The translations under genes were made by a program, and so were the position numbers. Below are positions 8,478 through 17,184 of a stretch of 64,000 bases of DNA, in pieces (position 1 is the stretch's first letter; each line of letters opens with the position of its first letter). This DNA comes from JACDAN01 sp035707105 (GTDB lineage Bacteria; Actinomycetota; Thermoleophilia; Gaiellales; Gaiellaceae): positions 73,060-137,059 of the forward strand of contig DASSUI010000051.1 of the NCBI GenBank assembly GCA_035707105.1, written 5' to 3'. The notes beneath the pieces were generated by a model, which made no database searches, was not told the origin of the DNA, and saw nothing but the letters and a program-made list of their open reading frames with translations.

Positions 8478-10910
8478 TCATGTGCGCTCGACGACGACAG
8501 CCGTCGCGTCCGGGAACCTCGTCCTGTCGGCCCCGCCGAGCAACTCGAAGTCGTCGAGCTCGACCGCGAACGAGCCGGTCGACCCTACGTTCCCGAGCAG
8601 GGGAACCGCCATTCGGTTCAGGTTGCCGGCACATGGCAGGACATGGCCCATCGCACGCACGGGATCGATCAGACGCTCCAACCCGAAATTGAGCTGGGTC
8701 GCGCCGGTTGAGAGCGCCGTCCATGCGCGTGGAGCGTCGATCGCCCGCTGAAGCGGCAGGTCGTACTCGATCAGGTTCAGCACGACGTCCAGCACCACGC
8801 TCTGAATGAACTGGCTGCCGAGCGAGCCCGTTCCGGCGAACGGCTCGCCGTCCTTCAGGATCAGCGTCGGCGTCGTGTTGCCCATCGCGCGCTTACCGCC
8901 GGCGGCGTCGTTGGCGCCCGGGTCACCGGTCACGGGGTTCGCACGCGGCGAGGGGTTGAACAGCCCGTTGCTGTCATTCAGCAGGAAGCCGTATCCCGGC
9001 ACCGTGATCCCCGTGCCGAAGGAGTTCCGGATCGTCGATGTCCAGACGACGGCATTCCCCCACCGGTCGATGATCGAGAAGTGCGTGGTGTGACCCGGTA
9101 TCGGATCTTCGAACTCGGTGGCCGAGTCGCTCATCAGGGAGTCTGGCAGCGGCGGTTTACCAGGGGGCAGCACACCGCCGGGGCCGCACATCGCCGTGTT
9201 CGGCTTGATCAGTGCGCTGCGAGCGCGCAGGTACTCCTGATCGAGGAGCCCTGCCGCAGGGACGTCGGTGTAGCGGTCGTCGCCGAGCCAGAAGTCGCGG
9301 TCCGCAAACGCAAGCCGCATGGCTTCGATGTAGAGGTGAAGCGAATTCGGCGTCGCGAGTCCCCAGGGGTAGCCGTCGTTCCTCGGATCCGCGAGGAACT
9401 CCCGCATGAGCCCGAGCGACTCCAGCAAGACCACGCCGCCGCTCGTCCCTCCCGCGGCGGGGGCGTAGACGTCGTAGCCCTTGTACTCGATCGAGAGAGG
9501 CCGTTCGACGTCGATCGTGTAGCCGGCGAGATCGGCAAGTGTCATCTTGCCCTCCCGTCCGGGAACCACCGCGCGCCGCTGGGCAGCCACGATCGCTTGG
9601 GCGATCTCGCCCTCGTAGAAGGCGGCGGCGCCCTCATCGGCGAGCAACCGGAAGGTCTTCGCGAGATCCGGCTGCCTGAGAATCTCGCCCCTTGCGGGCA
9701 CGGTCCCGTCGGCGTTCAGGAAGATGGCTCTCGTCTCAGGCTGGAAGATCCCCTGCTGCACCCCGATCTGCGTCGCCAGGCTCTGTCCGATCGGGAAGCC
9801 TTCCTCGGCGAGGTCGATCGCGGGATGGAGCGCGTCGGAGAGCGTCCTGGTTCCCCACCGATCGAGCAGATACTCGACGGCACGCAGGGTGCCTGGAACG
9901 CCGACCGCGAACCCGTTCCGCCTGACGTCGACGGGCTGGAGCCCTTTGTACGTGGTCGGCGTCGTCGCGGCCGGCGCCGTCTCGCGTGCGTCGATCGCGT
10001 GCAGCTCGCCGGTCTTGCCGTCCCGAATGACGATGCTCGAGCCGCCGCCGATCCCGCCGAAGTGCGGCTGGACGACGTTGATTGCGAACAACACCGCGGC
10101 GGCCGCGTCGAACGCGTTCCCGCCATGCCGGAGGACGTCGGCGCCGATCTCCGTCGCCAGAGGATGATCCGTCGCGACGACACCGTTTTCCGCGTAGTGG
10201 TTTACGTAAACGGCCTGCTCTCGGCTGTTCGGCGCCAGGTCCCACTCGGCCGGAGCGGCGTCGCTGACGACGGCGCGGAGCGCATGGTCCCCCGGGTCGG
10301 CGAGAACCACGCGAAACGTGACTTCCCGCGTACCGCCCGCGGCGACCGCGACGGACGAGGAGGCGAGCGCCGACGTGCTCGCTCCATCGAACAGCAGGAG
10401 CCGCGCGTCGGCACCGACGTCTCCGCCGAGCTCGGCCACGGCCACCGTCACGTCGAAGGGGCGCGTTCGCACGACGTCGTCGACGACGTCGATCCGCGCG
10501 ATCGTCAGATCCGGCCGGCGGACGACCGTCGTCTCCGCGTCGACGTTGTACTGCGGGCCACTCTTGACGTGAGCCCGAATCTCGAGACGGTCGCCGCGCG
10601 CAAGCCCGGCAAGAGGAAGCGTGGCGACGCCGTCGTTGGTCGGAACGTCGAAGAAGTTGCGCGTCGCGGCCTCGTCGTCGCCCGCGTGCCATGTCTTGAT
10701 CTGCACCTTCTCGAGCCGCGTCGGAAGTTCCGGTCCGCTCATCCGGAGCGCCAGATCGGTGACGGACTCGGACAGGAGCGCTTGTGCCTCCAGCGCGTAA
10801 GGGCCGGACCCAGCCGCGGGCGCGCCGGATGCGAACGCGCCGAGCGCGACGATCGCCGACGTCGCGACGGCCCCGAGCCACACGCGTGCGAGTGCATGGA
10901 TCCTTCTCAT
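8478..10910 (-). CDS. ggt: Exported gamma-glutamyltransferase with an N-terminal CARDB-like extension
   Basis: GGT cleaves gamma-glutamyl bonds of glutathione-type peptides and matures by autocleavage. This protein has 810 residues, against about 550-590 for typical bacterial GGTs. A signal peptide lies at 1-32. A beta-rich extension runs from about 35 to 225, and its second half (DLTIARIDVV ... PGDHALRAVVSD) looks like a CARDB cell-adhesion module. The GGT core starts near residue 235 (NGVVATDHPLATEIGADVL). The autoprocessing Thr, which becomes the N-terminal nucleophile, is in GHTTHFSIID at about residue 607. GNTTPTLIL and GSLGSQFIQ are conserved substrate-side blocks. It is divergent from the ABC permease and convergent with rlmN. 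Confidence 0.9.
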   Translation of the reverse strand: MRRIHALARVWLGAVATSAIVALGAFASGAPAAGSGPYALEAQALLSESVTDLALRMSGPELPTRLEKVQIKTWHAGDDEAATRNFFDVPTNDGVATLPLAGLARGDRLEIRAHVKSGPQYNVDAETTVVRRPDLTIARIDVVDDVVRTRPFDVTVAVAELGGDVGADARLLLFDGASTSALASSSVAVAAGGTREVTFRVVLADPGDHALRAVVSDAAPAEWDLAPNSREQAVYVNHYAENGVVATDHPLATEIGADVLRHGGNAFDAAAAVLFAINVVQPHFGGIGGGSSIVIRDGKTGELHAIDARETAPAATTPTTYKGLQPVDVRRNGFAVGVPGTLRAVEYLLDRWGTRTLSDALHPAIDLAEEGFPIGQSLATQIGVQQGIFQPETRAIFLNADGTVPARGEILRQPDLAKTFRLLADEGAAAFYEGEIAQAIVAAQRRAVVPGREGKMTLADLAGYTIDVERPLSIEYKGYDVYAPAAGGTSGGVVLLESLGLMREFLADPRNDGYPWGLATPNSLHLYIEAMRLAFADRDFWLGDDRYTDVPAAGLLDQEYLRARSALIKPNTAMCGPGGVLPPGKPPLPDSLMSDSATEFEDPIPGHTTHFSIIDRWGNAVVWTSTIRNSFGTGITVPGYGFLLNDSNGLFNPSPRANPVTGDPGANDAAGGKRAMGNTTPTLILKDGEPFAGTGSLGSQFIQSVVLDVVLNLIEYDLPLQRAIDAPRAWTALSTGATQLNFGLERLIDPVRAMGHVLPCAGNLNRMAVPLLGNVGSTGSFAVELDDFELLGGADRTRFPDATAVVVERT

Positions 10911-11046
10911 CTCGATCCTCCGATCGTCGTCGTGCCACGGTCGTTCGCCGCGGCCGCCGTCGAAGCTAGGCCCGCTCGCTCACACGGCTCTCATCGGGGG
11001 CTCACATGGCGCCGCCGCGGCCACCCATCGGAGCTACGGTGACGCG

Positions 11047-13608
11047 GTGACCCGGTTCGCGCTCAAGGGGCTCCTCGGGCGGAAGCTGCGGACGGCGCTG
11101 ACGGCGATCGCGATCGTGCTCGGCGTCGCGATGATCACCGGCACCTACGTCCTGACGGACTCGATCGACCAGGCGTTCGAGTCGATCTTCAGCGACGTCC
11201 GCAGGGGCTCGGATGCGGTCATCACCGGCAAGGCCGCCTTCGACCTCGGCGACGGCAGCGGCAGCACGGCGCCGACGATGGACGAGTCGCTGCTCGCCAA
11301 GGTGCGAGCCGTTCCGGAGGTCGAAGTCGCCGAGGGGGGCGTGGACAGCGACTCGACGATCCTGATCGGGAAGGACGGCAAGGCGATCGTCGGCAACGCG
11401 CCCAGCATCGGGTTCTCCATCTCGAGCGGCGACTCGCCCTTCAACCCGCTCCGCCTCGTCCGGGGCGCGTGGCCCGGCCTGAACCAGATCGTGATCGACG
11501 AGTCGACCGCGAAGAAGGAGCATTTCGCGATCGGGGATCCGATCCGCGTCCAGGCGGAAGGGCCGGTGCAGTCGTTCACGATCTCTGGGGTCATCCGATT
11601 CGGCGAGTCGCTCTCCACGATCGGGGACGCGACGCTCGCCGGCTTCGACCTGCCCACCGCCCAGCGCCTCTACGGCAAGGTCGGCCGCCTCGACGAGATC
11701 GCGGTGTCCTCGGGGCCGAACGTCTCGCCCTCCGAGCTCGTCTCCGCGCTCGAGGCGGTGGTGCCGCCGACCGCACAAGTCCGTACCGGCCAGGCGCAGG
11801 CGACGGAGGAGGCGTCGGAGACAAACCAGTTCATCTCGTTCCTGCAGGGGTTCCTGCTCGCGTTCGCGGGCATCGCCCTCTTCGTCGGTAGCTTCGTGAT
11901 CGCGAACTCGCTCTCGATCACGATCGCGCAACGCACGCGGGAGTTCGCGACGCTGAGGATGATCGGCGGCTCTCGGCGCCAGGTGCTCCTCTCCGTGCTG
12001 CTCGAGGCGCTCGTCGTCGGCGCGCTCGCCTCCACCCTCGGGCTGTTCCTCGGGCTCGCGCTTGCCGAGGGCCTCTTCGCGCTCTTCGACGCCGTCGGCT
12101 TCACGCTCCCCAACATCGGCCTCGTCTTCGAGCCACGGACCGCGGTCGTCGCGCTCGTTGCGGGGATCCTCGTCACCGTGCTCGCGAGTCTGCGCCCGGC
12201 GATCCGCGCGACCCGCGTGCCGCCGATCGCGGCGGTCCGCGAGGACGCCGAGCTCCCGCCGAGCAGGTTCGCCCGCTTCCGCACCGCCGGCTCCCTCGTT
12301 CTCGCCGCACTCGGCTTCGCGGCCCTTTCCTACGGTCTCTTCGCGCCGAACCTCAGCACGACGCAGATGCTCGTCTGGATGGGGCTCGGCGCGGTGCTGA
12401 TCTTCTTCGGCGTCTCGCTGCTCTCGGTGCGGTTCGTGCGCCCGATCGCCGGCGCCCTCGGCTGGCCGGCGGCGCAGATCGGCGGGATCGCCGGCGCGCT
12501 CGCCCGGGACAACTCCCGCCGGAACCCGCAGCGCACGGCCTCGACCGCCTCCGCGCTCATGATCGGACTCGCGCTCGTGACGGTCGTCGCGGTGCTGGCC
12601 GCCGGAATCACGTCCGCCTTCCGCGGCGCGGTCGACTCGCTCTGGGGCGCCGGCGACTACGCGCTCACGGCGCAGAACAACTTTTCGCCGATCCCGACCG
12701 CGGTCGCCGACGCCGTCGCCAAGGCACCGGGGGTCGAGGCCGTCGCGAACGTGCGGACCGGCGACGCCTCCGCCTTCGGCAAGCCCTTCTTCGCCACCGC
12801 CGTCAACCCGGAGAGCCGCCGCTTCTTCTCCCTCGATTGGACGGACGGCTCACAGCAGGTTCTCTCCTCGCTCGGAGCGGACGGCGCGTTCGTCGACGAC
12901 TCGTACGCCAACGAGCACGACCTCCGGGTCGGCTCGACGTTCCCGCTCACCTTCGCGAACGGGGACAAGCACGAGGTGGCCGTGCGCGGGATCTTCAACC
13001 CGCCCGCCGGCGGGTCGCCGTTCGGGCGGGTCACGATCTCGCAGGCGACCTGGGACCGGTTCAACCCGCAGCCGCGCAACCTCTACTCGTTCGTGCTGAT
13101 CGCCGGCGGGCAGTCCGACGCCAACCGCGTCACGCTGGAGCAGGCGCTCGCCGCCTATCCCAGCGCGAAGGTCCAGACCCGGGAGCAGTTCATCGACAGC
13201 CAGATCTCGGCGCTGAACCGGATCCTGAACATCCTGTACGTGCTGCTCGCGCTCTCGGTGATCGTGAGCCTCTTCGGCATCATCAACACGCTGGTGCTGA
13301 CCGTCTTCGAGCGGACGCGCGAGATCGGGATGATGCGCGCGATCGGGATGAGCCGGCGCCAACTGCGGCGCATGATCCGTTACGAGAGCGTGATCACGGC
13401 GCTGATGGGGGGCGCGATCGGGATCGCGCTCGGCGTCGTCCTCGGCGCGCTGCTGGGGGCGCGCGTCGAGTTCATCGACTTCACGGTTCCGGTCACGCAG
13501 ATCGTGCTCTTCGCGATCGCGGCGTTCGTCGTCGGGCTGATTGCGGCCATCTTCCCGGCCCGCCGGGCGGCCCGTCTGAACGTGCTCCAGGCGCTGCAGT
13601 ACGAGTAG
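11047..13608 (+). CDS. ABC transporter permease, duplicated FtsX/MacB type
   Basis: The 853-residue membrane protein has two copies of the FtsX/MacB permease domain, each with a large extracytoplasmic region. The first copy has a membrane anchor at 1-35 and three helices at about 265-400. The second spans about 480-853. Both repeats carry the sequence linking the permease to its ATPase: IAQRTREFATLRMIGGSRRQ and FERTREIGMMRAIGMSRRQ. Such permeases usually sit beside a LolD/MacB-type ATPase and export lipids, peptides or drugs, or carry out mechanotransmission. No such ATPase lies on either side, which is unusual. Start GTG 11047. Confidence 0.88.
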   Translation: MTRFALKGLLGRKLRTALTAIAIVLGVAMITGTYVLTDSIDQAFESIFSDVRRGSDAVITGKAAFDLGDGSGSTAPTMDESLLAKVRAVPEVEVAEGGVDSDSTILIGKDGKAIVGNAPSIGFSISSGDSPFNPLRLVRGAWPGLNQIVIDESTAKKEHFAIGDPIRVQAEGPVQSFTISGVIRFGESLSTIGDATLAGFDLPTAQRLYGKVGRLDEIAVSSGPNVSPSELVSALEAVVPPTAQVRTGQAQATEEASETNQFISFLQGFLLAFAGIALFVGSFVIANSLSITIAQRTREFATLRMIGGSRRQVLLSVLLEALVVGALASTLGLFLGLALAEGLFALFDAVGFTLPNIGLVFEPRTAVVALVAGILVTVLASLRPAIRATRVPPIAAVREDAELPPSRFARFRTAGSLVLAALGFAALSYGLFAPNLSTTQMLVWMGLGAVLIFFGVSLLSVRFVRPIAGALGWPAAQIGGIAGALARDNSRRNPQRTASTASALMIGLALVTVVAVLAAGITSAFRGAVDSLWGAGDYALTAQNNFSPIPTAVADAVAKAPGVEAVANVRTGDASAFGKPFFATAVNPESRRFFSLDWTDGSQQVLSSLGADGAFVDDSYANEHDLRVGSTFPLTFANGDKHEVAVRGIFNPPAGGSPFGRVTISQATWDRFNPQPRNLYSFVLIAGGQSDANRVTLEQALAAYPSAKVQTREQFIDSQISALNRILNILYVLLALSVIVSLFGIINTLVLTVFERTREIGMMRAIGMSRRQLRRMIRYESVITALMGGAIGIALGVVLGALLGARVEFIDFTVPVTQIVLFAIAAFVVGLIAAIFPARRAARLNVLQALQYE

Positions 13609-13793
13609 CTAGCGCAGCGCCGACTCGCCCTCTTCCGTCGTCAGGCCATCGTCCCCCTACCTCCTCGATCGCTGTCAGATGCCGATGCGATTCCAGGGTG
13701 GCCGGACCCGGGGCCGCGCCCGCTATCAGGATCCTGCTCGCCGAACTCGCGGCGGTGTCACGATCCGCCCGCGAACCGTCAAAGGAGGAGTCG

Positions 13794-14174
13794 ATGCTGC
13801 AGGAGTTCAGGGACTTCCTGTTCCGGGGGAACATCATCGAGCTGGCCGTCGCCTTCGTCATGGGCGTCGCCTTCGCAGCGGTGGTGAACTCGCTCGTGGA
13901 CAACCTCGTCATGCCGGTGATCGCGATGTTGATCGGGAAGCCCGACTTCAGCGACCTCACGTTCACGATCAACGACGCGGTGTTCCGCTACGGCGCGTTC
14001 ATCACGGACGTGATCCAGTTCCTCGCGATCGCGGCGGCCGTCTTCTTCTTCATCGTCAAGCCCGTCACGGCGATGATGACCCGAATGCGCCGCGAGCCGG
14101 TCGAGGAGGGCATGCCGGACGAGGAGCGGCGGCACCGGGAGCTCCTCGCGGCGCTGGGACAGATCTCGCGCTGA
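13794..14174 (+). CDS. mscL: Large-conductance mechanosensitive channel
   Basis: MscL opens under membrane tension to release solutes in hypo-osmotic shock and works as a homopentamer. The 126-residue length is normal. The N-terminal amphipathic helix and TM1 (FRDFLFRGNIIELAVAFVMG) contain the family signature, TM2 is IQFLAIAAAVFFFIVKPV, and a charged C-terminal helix follows. The start is secured by a strong Shine-Dalgarno (AAAGGAGGAG at 13781-13790), one of the best in the window. The MMPL gene begins 3 bases past the stop on the opposite strand. The 185 bases before it show no further gene. Confidence 0.96.
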   Translation: MLQEFRDFLFRGNIIELAVAFVMGVAFAAVVNSLVDNLVMPVIAMLIGKPDFSDLTFTINDAVFRYGAFITDVIQFLAIAAAVFFFIVKPVTAMMTRMRREPVEEGMPDEERRHRELLAALGQISR

Positions 14175-14177
14175 GCC

Positions 14178-16283
14178 TCAGCCCGCCGGGTGATTCGCGC
14201 CGGCCGTCGCAGCCGGGGCGACCGCGCTGCCCGACCGCTCGCGCCAGAGGCGAGAGGGCCACCAGGTTCTCTCGCCGAGCTCCCACGTGAGCGCGGGCAC
14301 GAGGATCGACCTGACGACGAGCGTGTCGAGGAGTACGCCGAACGCAACCGTGAACCCGACCTGCGTGAGCGCTACGAGCGGCAGGACGCCGAGCACGGCG
14401 AACGTGCCTGCCAGCACCACGCCCGCAGAGGTGATCACGCCGCCGGTCACGGCGAGGCCGCGCCGCATCGCCTCGCGCGTCGACGTGCCGAGCGCCTCCT
14501 CGCGGACGCGTGCCATGAGGAAGATGTTGTAGTCCACCCCGAGGGCGACGAGGAAGATGAACGCGAAGAGCGCGTAGCTCGGGTCCTCGCCGGCGAAGCC
14601 GAAGACCCAGTCGAACACGAGCACGCTGAAGCCGAGCGCCGCGAAGTACGACAGCAGCACCGTCGCCATGAGCACGAGCGGCGCCGCCAGCGCGCGTAGG
14701 AGGAGCACAAGGATCAGCAGCACGACGGCGAGGACGAGCGGGACAAGGAGCTTCGTGTCACGGCTCGTGGCCGCGCGAAGGTCGGTCTCCTCCGCGGTCG
14801 CGCCGCCCACGAGAACCTCGTCGCCGGCGATCTCGCGCAGGCGATCGCGAAGCGACGACACCTGCGTGAACGCCTCCGTGCTGAACGGGTCCCGCGTGAG
14901 GGTCACGGTGAACTGCCCGCCCGGCGGCCCGGTCTCGATCGGACCAACGGACGCGGACTCGGGGGCCTGCTCTGCGGCGGCCCTCACCTCGCCCGCGAGG
15001 TCCGGGTCTCGGACGAGGACGACCGTCGGCGCGCTCGCTCCGGCGGGGAAGGACCGCTCGAGGAGCCGTTGGCCCTCGACCGACTCGACATCGCCGCGGA
15101 ACGCCTGGCTCGAGGTGAGGCTTCCGTCGTACGCGATCGTGCCGAGCGCCATCACCGCCAGGCCGAGCGCCGTCACGACCCAGACCATGCGATGCCGCCC
15201 GGCGACCCAGCCGCCGAGGCGCCACCAGGCGCCGCGGGCCGCACGATCCTCCTCGCCGAGCTTCGGCACGAATGGCCAGAACGCGCGCCGGCCGCCGATC
15301 AGGAGGAGGACGGGCAGCACGGTCAGCATCGCGAGCGCCGCGATCGCGACTCCCATGGCCCCGACCGGCCCGAGGCCGGCGATCGAGTTCACCTGCGCCA
15401 GGGTCAGCACGAGGAGCGCGGCGACGACGGTTCCCGCAGACGCGACGATCGTCGGGCCGGCGGTGCGAAGCGCGATCCGCATCGCCTCGTGCTTGTCGGC
15501 GTGACGGCGCAGCTCCTCGCGGTAGCGGGCGGTCAGGAGGAGCGCGTAGTCGGTGCCGGCGCCGAAGACGAGGACGAGCAGGATGCCCCCCGTCTGGCCG
15601 TTGATGACGACGCCGGCCTCGGCCATCAGGTAGCCCACGCCGCGGACGAGGCCTTCGGCGAAGAACACCGCGAGCAGCGGAAGCGCCCAGAAGACCGGGC
15701 TTCGGTAGATGAGGACGAGCAGCACGAAGACGAGGAGCGCCGTGACGAGCAGCAGCGTGGAGTTGATTCCCTCGAACACCTTGGTGGCGTCCGCCGAGTA
15801 CCCGGCCGGCCCCGTCACCTTCGCCTGGAGGCCGCCCGGCAGTTCCTCCGCGGCGGCTCGCAGGTCGTCGACCGCGGCGATCAGAACCTCCTCGTCGCCC
15901 TCCGCCTGGATCGGGACGACGATGAGGGCAGCCTCGCCGTCCGCGGCGACCCTGACCGGCGGAACCGCCTGCACGCCCTCGGGCGGCGATGCGCTCAGCT
16001 CCGAGCGAACCCGTCCGATCGCCTGGCGGTCCGCCCCGGTGAGACCGCCGTTCCGCTCGAAGACGACGATCGCCTCGACCGCCTCGCCCGAAGGGAAGTC
16101 GCCGGCCGCGTCGAGCACGGCCACGGACTCGGCCCCGCCGGGGAGGAAGCTGGACGGCTCGTTCTTCTGGACGCTCTCGAACCGGCCGATGAGCGGGCCC
16201 AGCCCGACGAGGGCCGCGATCCACGCGGCGAGGAAGACGTACTTCGAGCGGCGCCCTGCGACGGCACGGGCGAGGGTGGTCAT
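14178..16283 (-). CDS. MMPL/RND-family membrane transporter
   Basis: The 701-residue protein has the MmpL/HAE2 layout: TM1 (YVFLAAWIAALVGLGPLI), a large extracellular loop, a six-helix bundle, a second loop and a second bundle. FGAGTDYALLL and FLVALGVDYNIFLMARVREE are the paired GxxxDY-type motifs of proton-driven MMPL transporters. Family members export lipids or hydrophobic drugs. The start ATG at 16283 is chosen because GAGGAG precedes it by about four bases. A palindromic site lies just upstream. It is convergent with mscL, 3 bases apart. Confidence 0.9.
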   Translation of the reverse strand: MTTLARAVAGRRSKYVFLAAWIAALVGLGPLIGRFESVQKNEPSSFLPGGAESVAVLDAAGDFPSGEAVEAIVVFERNGGLTGADRQAIGRVRSELSASPPEGVQAVPPVRVAADGEAALIVVPIQAEGDEEVLIAAVDDLRAAAEELPGGLQAKVTGPAGYSADATKVFEGINSTLLLVTALLVFVLLVLIYRSPVFWALPLLAVFFAEGLVRGVGYLMAEAGVVINGQTGGILLVLVFGAGTDYALLLTARYREELRRHADKHEAMRIALRTAGPTIVASAGTVVAALLVLTLAQVNSIAGLGPVGAMGVAIAALAMLTVLPVLLLIGGRRAFWPFVPKLGEEDRAARGAWWRLGGWVAGRHRMVWVVTALGLAVMALGTIAYDGSLTSSQAFRGDVESVEGQRLLERSFPAGASAPTVVLVRDPDLAGEVRAAAEQAPESASVGPIETGPPGGQFTVTLTRDPFSTEAFTQVSSLRDRLREIAGDEVLVGGATAEETDLRAATSRDTKLLVPLVLAVVLLILVLLLRALAAPLVLMATVLLSYFAALGFSVLVFDWVFGFAGEDPSYALFAFIFLVALGVDYNIFLMARVREEALGTSTREAMRRGLAVTGGVITSAGVVLAGTFAVLGVLPLVALTQVGFTVAFGVLLDTLVVRSILVPALTWELGERTWWPSRLWRERSGSAVAPAATAGANHPAG

Positions 16284-16296
16284 ACTGCTCCTCAAC

Positions 16297-16323
16297 TCTA
16301 GACGAAAGCTAGACAGAGTCTAG
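16297..16323 (-). promoter_or_regulatory. Candidate operator before the MMPL gene
   Basis: CTAGAC-AGA-GTCTAG (16309-16323) is a 15-base perfect palindrome with a three-base centre. A further CTAGAC half-site at 16298-16303 lies 11 bases away in direct orientation, about one helical turn. The site lies 14-40 bases before the MMPL start codon, where a TetR- or MarR-type repressor would bind. No regulator gene is adjacent. Confidence 0.5.
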
Positions 16324-16338
16324 CGGACGCCGAGCCCG

Positions 16339-16725
16339 CTAGTCGCGCCGCTCCTCGATGAACTTCTTCAGCCCGAGGAAGGGAAGGATGAACGCCGCGA
16401 GGACGGAGACGACCCAGACGATGACGGTCGCAGCGATCCACGTCCCGGCGCCGTCGATCGTGAAACCGTCCGACACGAGGTCGGTGACGATGAGCGCGAC
16501 GAGGGTCGCGATGAGCGCGACGCCGCCGAGCATCGCGGGAGCGTTCGCCCGGAACTGCATGATCAGGAACGGCTGGGCGAGCGCGAACACGACGGTGAAG
16601 ATGACCACGGCGACGATGAACGACGTCGCGTCGAGCTCCATCCCGTCGAGCAGCGAGGCGGCGACGATCAGGCCGACGGCGTTTGCCGCCAGCCCGATGA
16701 GCGTCCGGAAGAGGAGGCGGATCAC
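16339..16725 (-). CDS. Small four-helix membrane protein, phage-holin-4_2-like
   Basis: The 128-residue protein is almost entirely four hydrophobic helices with a charged tail (GLKKFIEERRD). The spacing and N terminus (LFRTLIGLAANAVGLIVAASLLDG) resemble the PF04020 superfamily of small membrane proteins, named for phage holins but usually of unknown function in chromosomes. It lies just upstream of the MMPL gene on the same strand, with the candidate operator in between. Function unknown. Confidence 0.7.
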   Translation of the reverse strand: MIRLLFRTLIGLAANAVGLIVAASLLDGMELDATSFIVAVVIFTVVFALAQPFLIMQFRANAPAMLGGVALIATLVALIVTDLVSDGFTIDGAGTWIAATVIVWVVSVLAAFILPFLGLKKFIEERRD

Positions 16726-16815
16726 GGGGGGAATCTACTCCGAGGCAGCGGCCCCGTGGAAGCTACCGGCCGGCGGCGGAATGCTGCGCAAGCGGAGCGC
16801 GACTTCGCTCGAAGA

Positions 16816-17179
16816 TGGAGGCGGCGGGAATCGAACCCGCGTCCGAGGCCGCACCGACAGAGCGTCTACAAGCTTAGGCTGCCCTTGCGATTCGCCCGCC
16901 GGCCGGTGGACAGCCGACCAACCGCCGGGCTAGTCATCCTTTGGATGTCGCGCCGCGGGCGATGACGTTCCGTTGGCGCCGAGCCCGTTCGTTGACGCCG
17001 CTGACCGAGCCACGGGCCGAGCTCGGAGCGACGCGCTTCGCTACGGGTTAGGCAGCGAGAGCGAGTGCGCGATTGTCATCCGCACTTGCGTTTGATCCCG
17101 GTTGTTTAGCGAGGCCGACCGGGGACCTCGGCTTGCAACTCTGCCGGAGAACCGACCACGTCGAAACCTGGTCGCCCCC
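16816..17179 (-). ncRNA. ssrA: Transfer-messenger RNA (tmRNA)
   Basis: tmRNA frees stalled ribosomes and tags the nascent peptide for degradation. On the minus strand the 5' end GGGGGCGACC pairs with the 3' end CGCCTCC to form the seven-pair acceptor stem, with A as discriminator. CCA is not encoded. The T arm (GGACGCGGGTTCGATTCCCG) is the family hallmark. The tag frame ends in GCA CTC GCT CTC GCT GCC TAA, giving a tag close to ASADDNRALALAA; the exact resume codon (GCA, or AAC one codon earlier) is uncertain. Length is about 364 nt, a one-piece tmRNA. Its partner smpB lies 6.6 kb away. Confidence 0.95.
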
Positions 17180-17184
17180 GTATG

